Below, in pieces: positions 31,501 through 43,500 of a stretch of DNA of 64,000 bases. This stretch comes from Pratylenchus scribneri. Taxonomy: Eukaryota > Nematoda > Chromadorea > Rhabditida > Pratylenchidae. The position numbers and the translations under genes were made by a program. A model generated the notes under the pieces. It was not told the origin of the DNA. It made no database searches and saw nothing but the letters and a program-made list of their open reading frames with translations. The stretch's first letter is position 1. Each line of letters opens with the position of its first letter. The stretch is from the NCBI GenBank assembly GCA_030063045.1, contig JAQSEB010000061.1:310001-374000 (forward strand), in the 5' to 3' direction.

Positions 31501-34019
31501 AACATATTTTTCTTAGTTAATCGAAAACACATTTTTCTTAGTTAATCGAAAACACATTTTAATTAGTTAATCGAAAATACATTTTTCTTATAGTTAATCG
31601 AAAACACATTTTTCTTAGTTAATCGAAAACACATTTTAATTAGTTAATCGAAAATACATTTTTCTTATAGTTAATCAAAAACACATTTTTCTTAGTTAAT
31701 CGAAAACAAATTTTTCTTATTTATTCGAAAACACATTTTTCTTATAGTTAATCAAAAACACATTTTTCTTAGTTAATCGAAAACACATTTTTCTTAGTTA
31801 ATCGAAAACACATTTTTCTTAGTTAATCGAAAACACATTTTAATTAGTTAATCGAAAATACATTTTTCTTATAGTTAATCGAAAACACATTTTTCTTAGT
31901 TAATCGAAAACACATTTTAATTAGTTAATCGAAAATACATTTTTCTTATAGTTAATCAAAAACACATTTTTCTTAGTTAATCGAAAACAAATTTTTCTTA
32001 TTTATTCGAAAATACATTTTTCTTATAGTTAATCAAAAACACATTTTTCTTAGTTAATCGAAAACAAATTTTTCTTATTTATTCGAAAACACATTTTTCT
32101 TAGTTAATCGAAAACACATTTTAATTAGTTAATCGAAAATACATTTTTCTTATAGTTAATCAAAAACACATTTTTCTTAGTTAATCGAAAACACATTTTT
32201 CTTAGTTAATCGAAAACATATTTTTCTTAGTTAATCGAAAACACATTTTTCTTAGTTAATCGAAAACACATTTTTCTTATTTATTCGAAAACACATTTTT
32301 CTTAGTTAATCGAAAATACATTTTTCTTAGTTAATCAAAAACATATTTTTCTTAATTTATCAAAATCACATTTTAATTAACTTATCAAAAATATATTTCG
32401 TACAAATTAAAAATAAATAAATTCCTTTAATCAATTTATTTATTCCCTAATTTTCTTACACTAATATTCGGCGCAAATTTGTCTGCGCCGCATTCACGGT
32501 AAACCACTTTTGAATTAAGCAATATTCGAGCTAAGGAAACAATGGTGGATGGTAGCCCCAAAATTGAAGCTTCCAATTTTCGACCCGAATCCATGGGCAA
32601 TTGGGTTTTTTGGGTGGAAGAACAAAGTCCAACCAGATTGCAAGCAGAGACAGAAATTTCAAGGCCAATTGGCGCAGAAATGTGGGAATGCTAAAGTAAA
32701 AACGGAAATAAATATTTTAGATTTTTAATTTTTCACATTGGCAATCAAATCAGAAACATTTTTACTGGAAAATGCAATGGAACATGCATTCATGGAGGCA
32801 ATCAATTTGGCCAAATTTACTGTAGATTTCACTGAATAATCCAAATATTTTAATTATAATTTTAATAAAATATTTGAACCAATATTCGGAATTTGAACAT
32901 TCCATTTACAAATTAAAGGCGGCATTCTTTTTGTAGCATTTATTGGCAAAGCATTCAAATGAATTAAGTTAGAATTGTTGGCACAAATGTCCATTCTTTT
33001 TGGCATTATTTCCAATGAAATACTTGGGGTAGACTGAAAAATGATTATCAAATTTAGTAGAATTATTTAATCAGCCTACGGGATTTGTTGCATTCTCAAT
33101 TGGTAAAACAATTTTGGCCGATTGATTTGTTGGCGAAATTTGGAAGGAATTGTCGCCATTTATTCCAGTGAATTTGATGGGAAAGAATGGAATTTTGGTG
33201 CCAACCGCCACACTTGCATTTTGGCCAATTTCAATTTGGCCCATATAATTTGTGCCATCAAAGTGGATTGAACAATTTGGGTCATCTATGGAATTTTTTA
33301 ATAAAAAATGACACCAAAAATATTCACCTCCAAATTTGTTCCTTTCCATTTCCAGCATTTCTTCGCATTCAATGTCCATTTTACTTTTGTTTACCACTTT
33401 CGCCAAATCAATGTTGAATACATTTGGACTCATTTTCACTTCAATTTGATCTAATTTATCCCCAAATTTTGCCCCAATTGGTGTCAATGTTATATTCCAT
33501 TTTGAGGACGTCGTCGATTTCGATAAATTTGGATCAGGCAAAATTATTAATTGAATGGGATTTTGCAATTCAAAAGTGGATTGACGTAATTCAGGCGAAC
33601 GAATCACCCAAAGTTTGTGTTGGCCAGCGGAGAGTCCGGAAAATGGGCTTAAATCGCACGAAATGACGAATCGGGAAGTGGCTTGGCCAGAAATGGATGA
33701 ATTGGCCAAATCTTGATCTGTGCATGGAAAGAGAAGAAATATTTTTAATTTGAAAATAGACAAACCAATAACACAGCTTGCATTTTGTTTTTCGAGTTCA
33801 ACGCCAAAAACAACCTTAAATGAGGGAATAATTTGCAGAAATATCCCATTAGGGGCTCACATTCACAATTTTATTCAAATTTCCGGCTCCGGCATAAAAA
33901 TTCTGAGATTGAGGGAAAAGAATTGTGACCATTTTGGAGGATAATTCCCCGGTAGAATTATCAGCCAAAATTCCATATTGAAGATGCCAAAAGCAAAAAA
34001 GGAACGGTAGCAGAATCAT
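22501..34019 (-). CDS. Large single-pass receptor with polycystin-type REJ region
   Basis: A minus-strand gene of about 11.5 kb. It starts at 34019 with a signal peptide (MILLPFLFCFWHLQYGILAD) and runs through many Asn-rich, glycosylation-prone extracellular exons. Recognisable pieces include VISCDLSPFSG..AGQHKLWV, YIWSINGSIASNSS..TIPP, and a REJ-like unit, WRTISEGNNLQLDASPSW followed by HNWQCLN, with KCQIG and a YLVLAP end, as in polycystin-1 and sperm receptor proteins. Later exons (DVFGALELLDAVNQELCGQW, LNEILDSLIEQIEN) resemble the segment before the GPS of polycystins. The gene ends with one transmembrane helix (TYWLGSIVGLFITLSTLLIG) and a short basic tail, stop at 22501. There is no PLAT domain and no channel helices. 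Exon joins were not all resolved. Introns host an LTR element, a nested C6 gene, copy B of the 46-bp element and a 1.2-kb minisatellite. Confidence 0.72.
24440..26336 (-). mobile_element. Non-autonomous LTR retrotransposon (TRIM/LARD type), recent insertion
   Basis: Two direct 327-bp LTRs (24445-24771 and 26005-26331) differ at a single base (24549 A versus 26109 G). A 5-bp target duplication, CAGAG, flanks the element (24440-24444, 26332-26336). Read on the minus strand, the LTR runs TGTTAGAGGG...TTAATA and is followed at once by TGGCGCAGTCAGCAAGGATC, a plausible primer-binding site. A purine-rich tract (AGAGAAGACGAA) abuts the other LTR. The 1233-bp interior has no gag or pol ORF. It lies in an intron of the REJ gene, in the same orientation as that gene. 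Confidence 0.93.
27612..27822 (+). repeat. 46-bp-repeat dispersed element, copy B
   Basis: A single-unit copy with both conserved flanks: left GATCTCATCAAAATGCATCA, right ATTCAAAGCGTCTTGACCAG and TTTTGGGTATATGGTTTG. It lies in an intron of the REJ gene, antisense to it. Confidence 0.85.
28492..29590 (+). CDS. Secreted nematode C6-domain protein, nested in an intron of the REJ gene
   Basis: Four exons join in frame to about 130 residues. A signal peptide (NFALSTLFFILLIPHFGHCC) is followed by VGCCPALTQTITTNTQFADG, VYDDNNCRTAVTATCSQPNP, NAAIVANTVNFLTVGS, FPGTCDANNQWVMG and NPPLVIATLECLLTNPNQG. The spacing of the cysteines, the TC...W..G core and the final EC match the nematode-specific C6 domain of secreted proteins of unknown function. 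The gene lies on the plus strand wholly inside a minus-strand intron of the REJ gene (about 28257-29619). Its third intron contains copy C of the 46-bp element. Confidence 0.8.
29147..29450 (+). repeat. 46-bp-repeat dispersed element, copy C
   Basis: Three to four units with both flanks (GCATCATTTGATTATGTTTT on the left; CAATGCGTCTTGACCAGCTC and GGGTATATGGTTTGTTAATG on the right). It lies in intron 3 of the C6 gene and thus also within an intron of the REJ gene. Confidence 0.9.
31230..32395. repeat. 25-bp minisatellite in an intron of the REJ gene
   Basis: Around 45 tandem units; the plus strand reads TTAGTTAATCGAAAACACAT followed by TTTTC, i.e. the reverse complement of the dynein-2 intron unit. 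Variants (TTAATTAG, TTATAGTTAATC, ATTTATTC) recur in the same order, which shows higher-order duplication of several units at once. Confidence 0.97.
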
Positions 34020-35417
34020 TTTTTGCTTATTATTTCACAATGAAATGAGGAATGACCAATTTCCCATTTAATTTATTGGCTTATTCTGCATTTCTTCGGT
34101 GAGAGCATTTCTTTTGAGAAGATTGGACAGCGAATTATTTAACAAAACTTTTGGTGTATCCAAGGCGACAACAATGAATGGAGTGCCTTCCAAATTTTAC
34201 CATTTTTGAGGCTTTCCTAATTTTAATGGTTTTTTTTCGATTGATAAAAATATTCTTTGTATTTGTAAACAAATTTGGAATAGTTGGAATTTTGAAGATG
34301 ATGATGATATGAATTTATATGAATAATTTGAATTAAATAAAGAGTCATTTGACTATAATTGAGAATATAATAAAAATAAAACCCTAAAATATTACTTTAA
34401 TTCCATAATAAAGCTGAAAAAAGTCATTAAAAATAAATATGAAGGTATAATATAGAATTCATCAAAAATTAAATCCAAAAATATTGCTAATGTCCTTTTT
34501 ATTCAGGGTATTTGAAAATGAATTTTTTCAGGAGAGAATTATTTTCTATTCATCAGATTTTTAAAATATTGTAAAAATGAATTAAATAAAAGAGTAATTT
34601 ACTTAATATTTTTAATGGAAAATAAGATTTTAAAAATTATAATATATTAACAGATAGTTTAAGTAAGTGAACAACTTTTATCCTTTCAGTGGGTAATCTT
34701 TATCTCATATGATCTAAAAATTATTATAAAATTTAGATTTAATAATTGAATTAAATTATAGAATCGATTCCATGGTATTTATAATATAGAATAAATTTTT
34801 TAAAAAAATATAATAAAAATTAAAATATATTCGAACAATTAAATTCCTATCGTAAAATATTCACCCTTCAATGCTCCAATAATGGAAACGAATTGATGAT
34901 TTTTAATGAAGGAAATCGACAAAATATGATCAAAAAAAAATTTGTAAAATAAAATCACACAAAAGTTTGTTTGGCAATAATATTTTGGTCAATAATTTGA
35001 TCAATCATTTTTTCCACTTTTTTTTATTTTAAATTAACACCGTTCCAACTAAAATGGCAATATCCCTCCATCCTCCTTAGCATACTCAAAATTTACGGAA
35101 CTTGCTATCTATTCCAATTTTACGATAGGCTGCCAAATTTGGGTGCCGGTTGGCAGCATAACAGTCACCCCGGCAACCTTCCTTCTTATTTCCCCCACTT
35201 CCACGATTTTTAGTCTTATTTTTAAGGCTTCAACCTTTCCTCCTTTGCAAATTCCCCGTCATCTTTTCTGCTTCGATTGCTTGTTTAGCTGGGCCAAAGA
35301 TGGATTGCACTTTTTCCAGACATTGAATGGCCAAATTGGCAATTTTACGTTTTTTGGTGTAAAATATTTTTATTTGCAAATTATATTTTATTTCTATTCC
35401 AAAGGCCACTCAATTGA
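34020..35417. other. AT-rich intergenic region
   Basis: Extremely AT-rich between about 34200 and 35050. An ORF at 35143-35430 has no family resemblance. The divergent REJ (-) and TTLL (+) genes probably both take their promoters from here. Confidence 0.45.
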
Positions 35418-38400
35418 ATGGGCTGCATAATTTCCTCATTGCCCCCGGTCAAAAATAAATTTGAAGGAAATTGTGCCATCCTAAAAAGGAAAAGGACGCA
35501 GCCAAAAGAATTTACAAAGGCAAAGCAAATTGGTGAGAATTTATGCAAAATTGGCATTTTTAAACCAATAAATATTTTAAAAGAGGAAGGAAAAGGCGAA
35601 CGGAGAAAAACAAAAGATTTTGGAAAAGGAAATTGGAGTGTTCCGGCATCCATTGGCCCAAAACCAGACAAATCCATTCAAAGCAGAAGAATTTGTTCTG
35701 CCTCCATTTTGCCAAATAATAATAGAATTATTGGCAGCAGAAGACAAAGTTTTCGACAATTATTTATAAATTCGCCCATTGCCCAAAAGACATTTCGGAC
35801 AATTTTTTGCCGAAGTGAAGAAAACGAATCAGAGTAAAGAAATTAATTTTCCATATTTTAATAAAATTCATTTAAAAGTTTTGAATTGGAGGGGAATTCC
35901 ATGTTCCCATTGGGAATTATTTCACCGCCAACAAAAAGGACACCTTCTTCTCGGGCAAAAGCACTCCACAAATTCAGCATTGACACTTCAAGGGCAAAAA
36001 GGTGAAAATAAATTTAAAAAATAATATTGAATATTATTTAATTTGTCAAAAAACATTGCCAAATATATCCCAAATTAAATAGAGCTAGTCAAGACGCATT
36101 GAATGGTATATAATTTATTATGGTTTGAGTCGACAATTAAAGGGTATTAAATGGTTTAAACCCATTTTGGTTTGGTCAACAATTAAAGGGTATTAAACGG
36201 TTTAAACCCATTTTGGTTTGGTCAACAATTAAATGGTATTAAACGGTTTAAACCCATTTTGGTTTGGTCAACAATTAAAGGGTATTAAACGGTTTAAACC
36301 CATTTTGGTTTGGTCAACAATTAAATGGTATTAAACGGTTTAAACCCATTTTGGTTTGGTCAACAATTAAATGGTATTAAACGGTTTAAACCCATTTTGG
36401 TTTGGTCAACAATTAAAGGGTATTAAACGGTTTAAACTCATCTTGATTTAATGGTTCAAAATTAAATGATTGATTAAACCCAAACTAAAATATAATCATA
36501 TGATGTGTCTAAACGAGATCTGTCTATTAATTTAAAGTTTATTTAAGAGTCTGAGGATAAATTTCTAAATTTTCACAAACTTTTCGGCAATTTTATATCC
36601 AAATAACACTTTATTAAAATTCACAGCAATGCCCAAGTTGTCTCATTTTGTGCCCGTCAATTGGGCATTCAGGAATTCCCCGAGGGCCGAACGGATGGCC
36701 AACATTGTGATATTTATTGGCATAGTGTTGTGTATCCGGATATGGGAATTGTGGTCAAAAATGGGGCAAAAGTGAATAAATTCCCTGGAATGACGGAATT
36801 GGCCAAGAAAATTTCGCTGACCCAATCAATTCATTCAATGCGAAAATTATTCCCATTGGAATATAGTTTTTATCCGGAAAGTTGGATATTGCCGGCACAA
36901 TTGGCCGAATTCAAAGAATATTGTGCCAAATGGGATGGTCAAAAATGCTTTATTGTTAAACCGGATGATGGTTAATTAATATTAATTTTATTTTTTATTT
37001 ACCAAAACTTAGGTGCCCAAGGAACTGGAATTTATTTGATAAATTCCCCCGACCAATTGGAATCATTGGAAGTTCGCCAATTGGTCCAAGAATATGTCCC
37101 AGATCCATATTTGTTGCCGGATCAACTCAAATTTGATTTGCGAATTTATGCCGTAATTAAAAGCATCAATCCACTTTCAATTTATGTGGCCAGAGAAGGT
37201 TAAAATTGGCATATTGAAATATTTTTGACCACATTATTCAGGGATGGCACGATTTTGCACGGAAAAATACCCGGGAAAACCAAATGCCAACAATTTTGGC
37301 AATTTATATGCACATTTAACCAATTATTCACTGAATAAATGTCATACTTCCTACATTCACAGTAAATCATTGAAGGAACAATTAAAAGGTGTGGGGGAAA
37401 TATTCATTAGGGATTAATATTTTAATATTTGGAATGAAGGCAGTAAACGATTATTGTCCACCGTATTCCATCAAATGGAACATAAAGGAATGCGGACAAG
37501 ACGATTATGGAAGGAAATTAAGCTGATTATTGTGAAGACAGGTGAGAGGGGACAATGGAAATTTTTGGAGTATTATTTTGCCATTTGATCTTAAGGCTGA
37601 TTTATGGCTATAAATAAAATAGGCAAAAAATAATATTATATTTATTCTCATTCAGAGGCTTAAAATTTGCTAATTATGTAAAATTCCTAATAAGGGTTTA
37701 TTTGTTTTAAGAATTATGATGAAAAAAGAACAAATTTGTTGCTAAAAATAAACTGTGCCGTTTATGATAATTCTACAAGAACTGAATTTATTTTGATGAT
37801 TTTATTATCAAAATTAAGAATAGTTTATTTTCTATTCAATGATATTAATTTTATTCAAGTTGATTCAGAAATGGTGAAGTTTTACACCAAAATACAAATG
37901 AAAATTTTGTTGATCTATTGAAATGCATTCTAAATGTTTTTGGGCCATAAATTAATTTAAGTAAAATTAATAAATATCATTGGATAGCGATATATACACT
38001 CTTTAATTTGATACTAAAATCATTAAAAATATTTTATTTAGTATTGGCGATGGTGCCCGAAATGATGTTGAATTATGAGCATGAATTCAATGAATTGAAG
38101 GCACTGAAGGCGCCCCAATGTTTTCAAGTATTTTTAGAATAAATAAACAAATTAAAGGATTCATATTCTCATAGATTATGGGCTTTGACATAATTGTACG
38201 CCAAAATGGGACACCAATTTTGCTGGAAGTGAATTCATCGCCTTCGTTGAGTGTTGAACATGAAAAAATGTTGATGGCACAAGAAAAAATGGATTCTGTA
38301 CCAGGAGTATCCCCACCATCGCCTCCCGCAGTTCGTTCAATTGTTGATGAAGTTAGGCAACAATAGCAATGAATTTACATCCAAAAATTTTATAGATGAT

Positions 38401-40218
38401 AAAAATTCCATTGGTAAAGGATTCATTGCTTCTCGTACTCGACCAATTGGAACAATATTATCCGCAGGAAAGGGAGAAAAGGGCCAGCAAAATGTTCAAT
38501 AAAAAGTTTGTCAATTAAATGAATATAAATGCCGAAATGTTTAAAAGATTATAACGGATCGGAATTCATCCCAAACCCATCAAATTAATAATCAATTGGA
38601 AAGATCTCGTCGAGATGTTTTAGCTTGGGTTTAACCAACTAAAAATTAGTTTTAAACCATTAAACCAAAATGGGTTATACCCTTTAATTGTTGACCAAAC
38701 CATAACAAATTATATACCATTCAATGCGTCTTGACCAGCTCTATCCAATTTTTTGTATATAAGTTGGGAATGTTAGATAAATCCCCTCATAAAAGCGTTA
38801 TAAACTTTTCGCCATTTTCAATGTTTTTTCGGCAAGTATCAGATATAAACAGAAAACACATTCAAAAATAATAAATGATATGATTTCAGCGTAACAATGG
38901 CGAATGAGAATGGTCAACTGCCTCCAAAATGGGATATCCAATCATTGGACTCAATTGCCACTACCATAAATTCGTCAACATTCAAAAATGTTACCACATT
39001 AGCGGAAGATGACCTCGGATTGTTGAAAAAGGCCAAAAGACCACATTTGTCGGAAGTGTTCCCAAATCGATATTCAAAATGGGCCAATTTGTTGGTCCTT
39101 GACCGTGCCGTATATTTGTACATGCAATTTGTTAATATTCGACAATCTTTGCTCATTTCACTGCCAACAATTCGGGCATTTATTCGGCAATTTCCTTCTA
39201 TAATTATTCCTTTCATTTTGGATTATTTTAAGAAAATGTGAATTAGCCAATTTGATGACAGCCGATTGGCTTGATACCAAATTCAATGAATTAAATGCAT
39301 ATTTCTCAACAGGACCGGTTCCATCCGGTGCCCCAGCATTGCCTTTTCATGGATTTTTACAAGTTTGAATTTGGGTTGAATATAAAAGAGACAATTGAAT
39401 ATCACCAATTTAGTAACTGTGCTATACTTTTGGTCAAAGGTCATCAAGAAAATAATTAATTTGAGAACATAATATACCTTTCGAAAGCCTTAAATATCCT
39501 CTAAAAATGGCCTTACTAATTTTTGAAAAAATAAATTTGTAAAATAAATAACTTTCCTTCAGAAGTTTCGTATTTAATTTATATTCTAAGTCATTAGACT
39601 TTTTTAATATAAGATTTCATAAAATCAACTAAGGCTTATAAAGCCATTTTGTAGAGGGCACCATTGGGCTTCGAAAAGATATACTGTATTCCCAAATTTA
39701 TTATTTCCCCGTTAAGCTATAGACCAAAAACTGATTTAGCATCCACCTTTCTTCTAATAATAATTTGACACCTTTTTATATTGTACGCAATCAGCGATAT
39801 TCAATTATAACTATCCCATTGAATATTTCGCCCTAAAATTAAAACTTAATTTATGATGTAGATTTTATTCAATTTGGCCATAATAAAATTTGGTGGCGGA
39901 AATGATGTCGACTTAATGCCAGCTTTCATCAAATTGCTGGCACATTGTGATTCTGCCCTCCGGCGTTATGGTGTTCGATCCAATCGATTGAGGAGGGCCG
40001 AATTGAGGGATGAAAATGTGGAGGAAAAGCAAAAACAACAAATTTTAGTGCATTTTTATCTACTTCCCAGCCGAATACCCAGAAAGCCATTGGAAGAGAG
40101 GAATAATGGAAAAGAAGGAGGAAATGGGCCGAAAAGAAAATTGGCAATTCAAAAACAAAATTCCATTAGAGCCAAATCATTGCCAAGGAAATTAATATTG
40201 CCTCAAATTTCCAAATAA
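35418..40218 (+). CDS. Tubulin tyrosine ligase-like (TTLL) glutamylase
   Basis: TTLL enzymes attach glutamate to tubulin tails, notably on ciliary and neuronal microtubules. The N-terminal exons (35418 onward, MGCIISSLPPVKNK) encode a basic, poorly conserved region whose joins are less certain. The catalytic domain follows: FCARQLGIQEFPEG, NKFPGMTELAKKISL, ATP-grasp KCFIVKPDDGAQGTGIYLI, PDPYLLPDQLKFDLRIYAVI, HLTNYSLNK, KEIKLIIVKT, then FQIMGFDIIV and ILLEVNSSPSLSVEHE with the metal-binding E-x-N. A downstream exon (FPNRYSKW...LLVLDRAVYLYMQF) matches the TTLL microtubule-binding tail region. The C-terminal exon (39865-40218) ends with a basic tail and TAA. Introns hold copies D and E of the 46-bp element. 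The exact TTLL subtype is not resolved. Confidence 0.88.
36079..36525 (-). repeat. 46-bp-repeat dispersed element, copy D
   Basis: About seven tandem units in reverse orientation, with GCTAGTCAAGACGCATTGAA on one side and TATAATCATATGATGTGTCT on the other. It lies in a TTLL intron, antisense to the gene. Confidence 0.9.
38603..38784 (+). repeat. 46-bp-repeat dispersed element, copy E
   Basis: A minimal copy with less than one full unit but both flanks (GATCTCGTCGAGATGTTTTA; CATTCAATGCGTCTTGACCA). It lies in a later TTLL intron, in sense orientation. Confidence 0.85.
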
Positions 40219-40557
40219 TTCTTTCATTGTTTTTAAATTGATAAATTGGTCAAAATATTTCGTCTGAAATCAATTTTTCATTCCCTTTTTTCAATGCCCA
40301 AATGGCTGTCAATTCATTCCCTTCGAATTATCTGCGCACCCAAATCTGTTCTTGACCCCTTTTTGTTATATTATTTTGCGCGCATCGCCCACAAATGCCC
40401 CCAATCCGTCGTCATCGAAGCACAAAAATCGAGGAAAGAGCAAATGTGAGGTCGATTCGTCAAATCAATCGAGACAAATAGAGCACAAATTTGCACCAAA
40501 TTTCCAAACTAAAAGTCAAAAATTTATTTTCATTTTTATTAATTGGCTTTACTTAAA

Positions 40558-43500
40558 ATGTTGGAAACTGTGAATACAAAAACAGGTAAAGTAAATAAAT
40601 AAATAATATCAATTAATCCCCATTTCCACAGTTGTTTTGGTGACGGGCGCCTCTGGCTATTTGGGTGCCCATTGCGTCAAACAATTATTGGCCAAAGGTT
40701 TCACAGTCAAAGGCACAGTCCGTTCGCTGGCCAATTCAGCCAAAGTTCAACCATTGTTGGATTTGGCTTCCCCATTTCCGGAAGGACAACTTCAATTGGT
40801 TGAGGCCGATCTGACATTGGGTCATACATGGAAAAAGTTAGTTTTCATGGTATCCTAACGAGTGGCCTCGTTAATTTGTTTCTGTTTAAATAAATCATTA
40901 GGGATTGAATCAATTTTCTTGATTTTATTAATAAATTAAAGAGTAGATTTTTGGCTATTAATAAATGATATTAATTTTATTTAAATTGGATAAGAACTAT
41001 TGAAATTATGGCCAAAAAAGTAAATGGAAATTACGCTATTCTATTATAAAGGTCATTTTAAATGATTTTTTGGCCACAATTTCATTAATTCTGATGAACT
41101 AATTTAAATAAAATTAATAAATTAGATAGTCACCAGTATACTCTTCTCTTAAATTTGATAATAAAATTATCATAATTGGTTAAGCCCTTGATGAATTATT
41201 ATAAATGGCAATAAGTTGGATCGGTTAAAAGTTAGAGGTTATTTCTTCTGATCCTCATATTAGCAAATTATTGAAAATTTACATACTTTTTGCATTTTAA
41301 AGTGCCGTTGAAGGATGTGATTATGTCTTACACGTGGCCAGTCCATTTCCAATTGTTGCGGATGATTCCATTGTGGAAGTGGCTGTCGAAGGCACTTTAA
41401 ATGTGCTTCGGGCATGCGCAAATTGTGCAAATGTGAAAAAGGTGGTATTGACGAGTTCATGTGCCGCAGTGAATGAAGGACATGATGAAGAGGATGGAAT
41501 ATTCAGCGAGGAGAATTGGACCAAAACGGAGAGCAAAAAAGTGTTGGCCTATAGTAGAAGTAAAACAGAGGCAGAAAAGGCAGCCTGGAATTTTGTGGCC
41601 AATTTTAAAGGTATTAAATATGGGATGGATTTATTATTTTTGTAATTGAAGAAGACGACAACAAATTCAAGCTGACTTGCCTGAATCCAACATTGATTGT
41701 TGGCCCAATCCTCATCGATACCCAAGGGACAAGCATAACTGTGGGTTATTCAAAGGATAATTGAAAGATTTAAGGCTTTTTGAATATTTTAAAAACCATA
41801 ATTGAGAGTTGGGACACTCTACTCTAATAGAATAAAATAATATCCTCATTTTCATAAAAAGGATACTGCTTGGTTATCTATTTCCATTTTTCCCCCAAAA
41901 TTGGTGATCTAATAACTCTAATAAATGTTTTTCCATTGTCCTACAATCTAATATGAACATAAAATAAAAATCTCAAACAAAAAAAATTCAAATCTGGACA
42001 TAGATCATAGATAACCGATAAGTACCAAAAAAAGTCCCTATATTCAATCATTTTCCAAAGAGATATTTTAGAGATTTAATGAATAGAAATTTTCGGGTTT
42101 TTTATTTTTAATTCTCCAGAAATATTTAAAATAGACTAGCAAAACACAAATTAATTTCAAAAACGATAATTTGACCATCGCAGGTGATTCGTCGATTCTT
42201 TTCATTCTATGAAATGCCCTTAGTCCCGGCTCTTCAATTGGCCCTTGTCGATGTTGTGGATGTGGCAAAGTTGGTGAATGGGGACAATTTGAATACCAAA
42301 ACTTAATTCCCATTTAAAGTGCCCATATTCTGGCAATGGACAATGAACAAACGGATGGGGAAAGAATTTTGTTGACTTATCAGCCAAGTTTTTGGTTCAG
42401 AGAAATTGCCAAAATATTGGCCAAAGAATTTAAAAGCCAAGGTAAAATATTTACATAAATTATTTTATTTTATTCAAATTTAGGTTATTTTCTTCCTCGC
42501 TACCAAGCCCCTTATTCAATTGTTTGGCTTTACTCATTTTTGGATATGGAAGCTCGTCAAGTGCTTCCTCGCCTTGAAAGGAAAGTGAATTTCGACAATT
42601 CAAAGGTAGAATGGGCAAAATAATTAATAATTTGAACATTTTGGCAGGCGCGAAAATTATTGGGCATGGAATTTCGGAATCCGGAACATTCAATCATTGA
42701 AATGGTAAATAAATCTAAAATATTTTTTAAATAATATTTTAAATATTTTCTAAAATCTTATAAATTAATTTAAATAATTTTTAAAATATTTTTTAAAATC
42801 TCATAAATTAATTTAAATAATTTTTAAAATATTTTTTTAAAATCTCATAAATTAATTTAAATAATTTTTAAAATATTTTTTAAAATCTCATAAATTAATT
42901 TAAATAATTTTTAAAATATTTTTTAAAATCTCATAAATTAATTTAAATAATTTTTAAATATTTTCTAAAATCTCATAAATTAATTTAAATAATATTTAAA
43001 ATATTTTCTAAAATCTCATAAATTAATTTAAATAATTTTTAAAATATTTTTTAAAATCTCATAAATTAATTTAAATAATTTTTAAAATATTTTTTTAAAA
43101 TCTCATAAATAGGGGGCGGATTTTTATTGATATCAATATTTTTCTTGCGAACTTAAAATAGCTTTAAACCAACATAAAACACGTTTTTATCAAGGTTTTA
43201 GTTGATTTGCATGAACTTTTATGTCAATATTCATCAATATTTTGCCATTTTTTGGCCGTCAATATTGATATCAATATTTCGGCATTTTTTGACAATTTTT
43301 GGCCATTTTTATCAATATTTTGAAGATTTTAGAAAAAAAATTGAAATTTTTTGAAAAAAATCGAAAAATTTTTTTTTTTAATTTTGAAAATTTTTAGAAA
43401 AATTTTGAGAATTTCTTAAAAAATTTAAGGAAAAAGTTCATTTTGTGATTTTTTGAAAATAATAAATAAAAAATTGATTTTGGAAAATTTTTTTAAAAAT

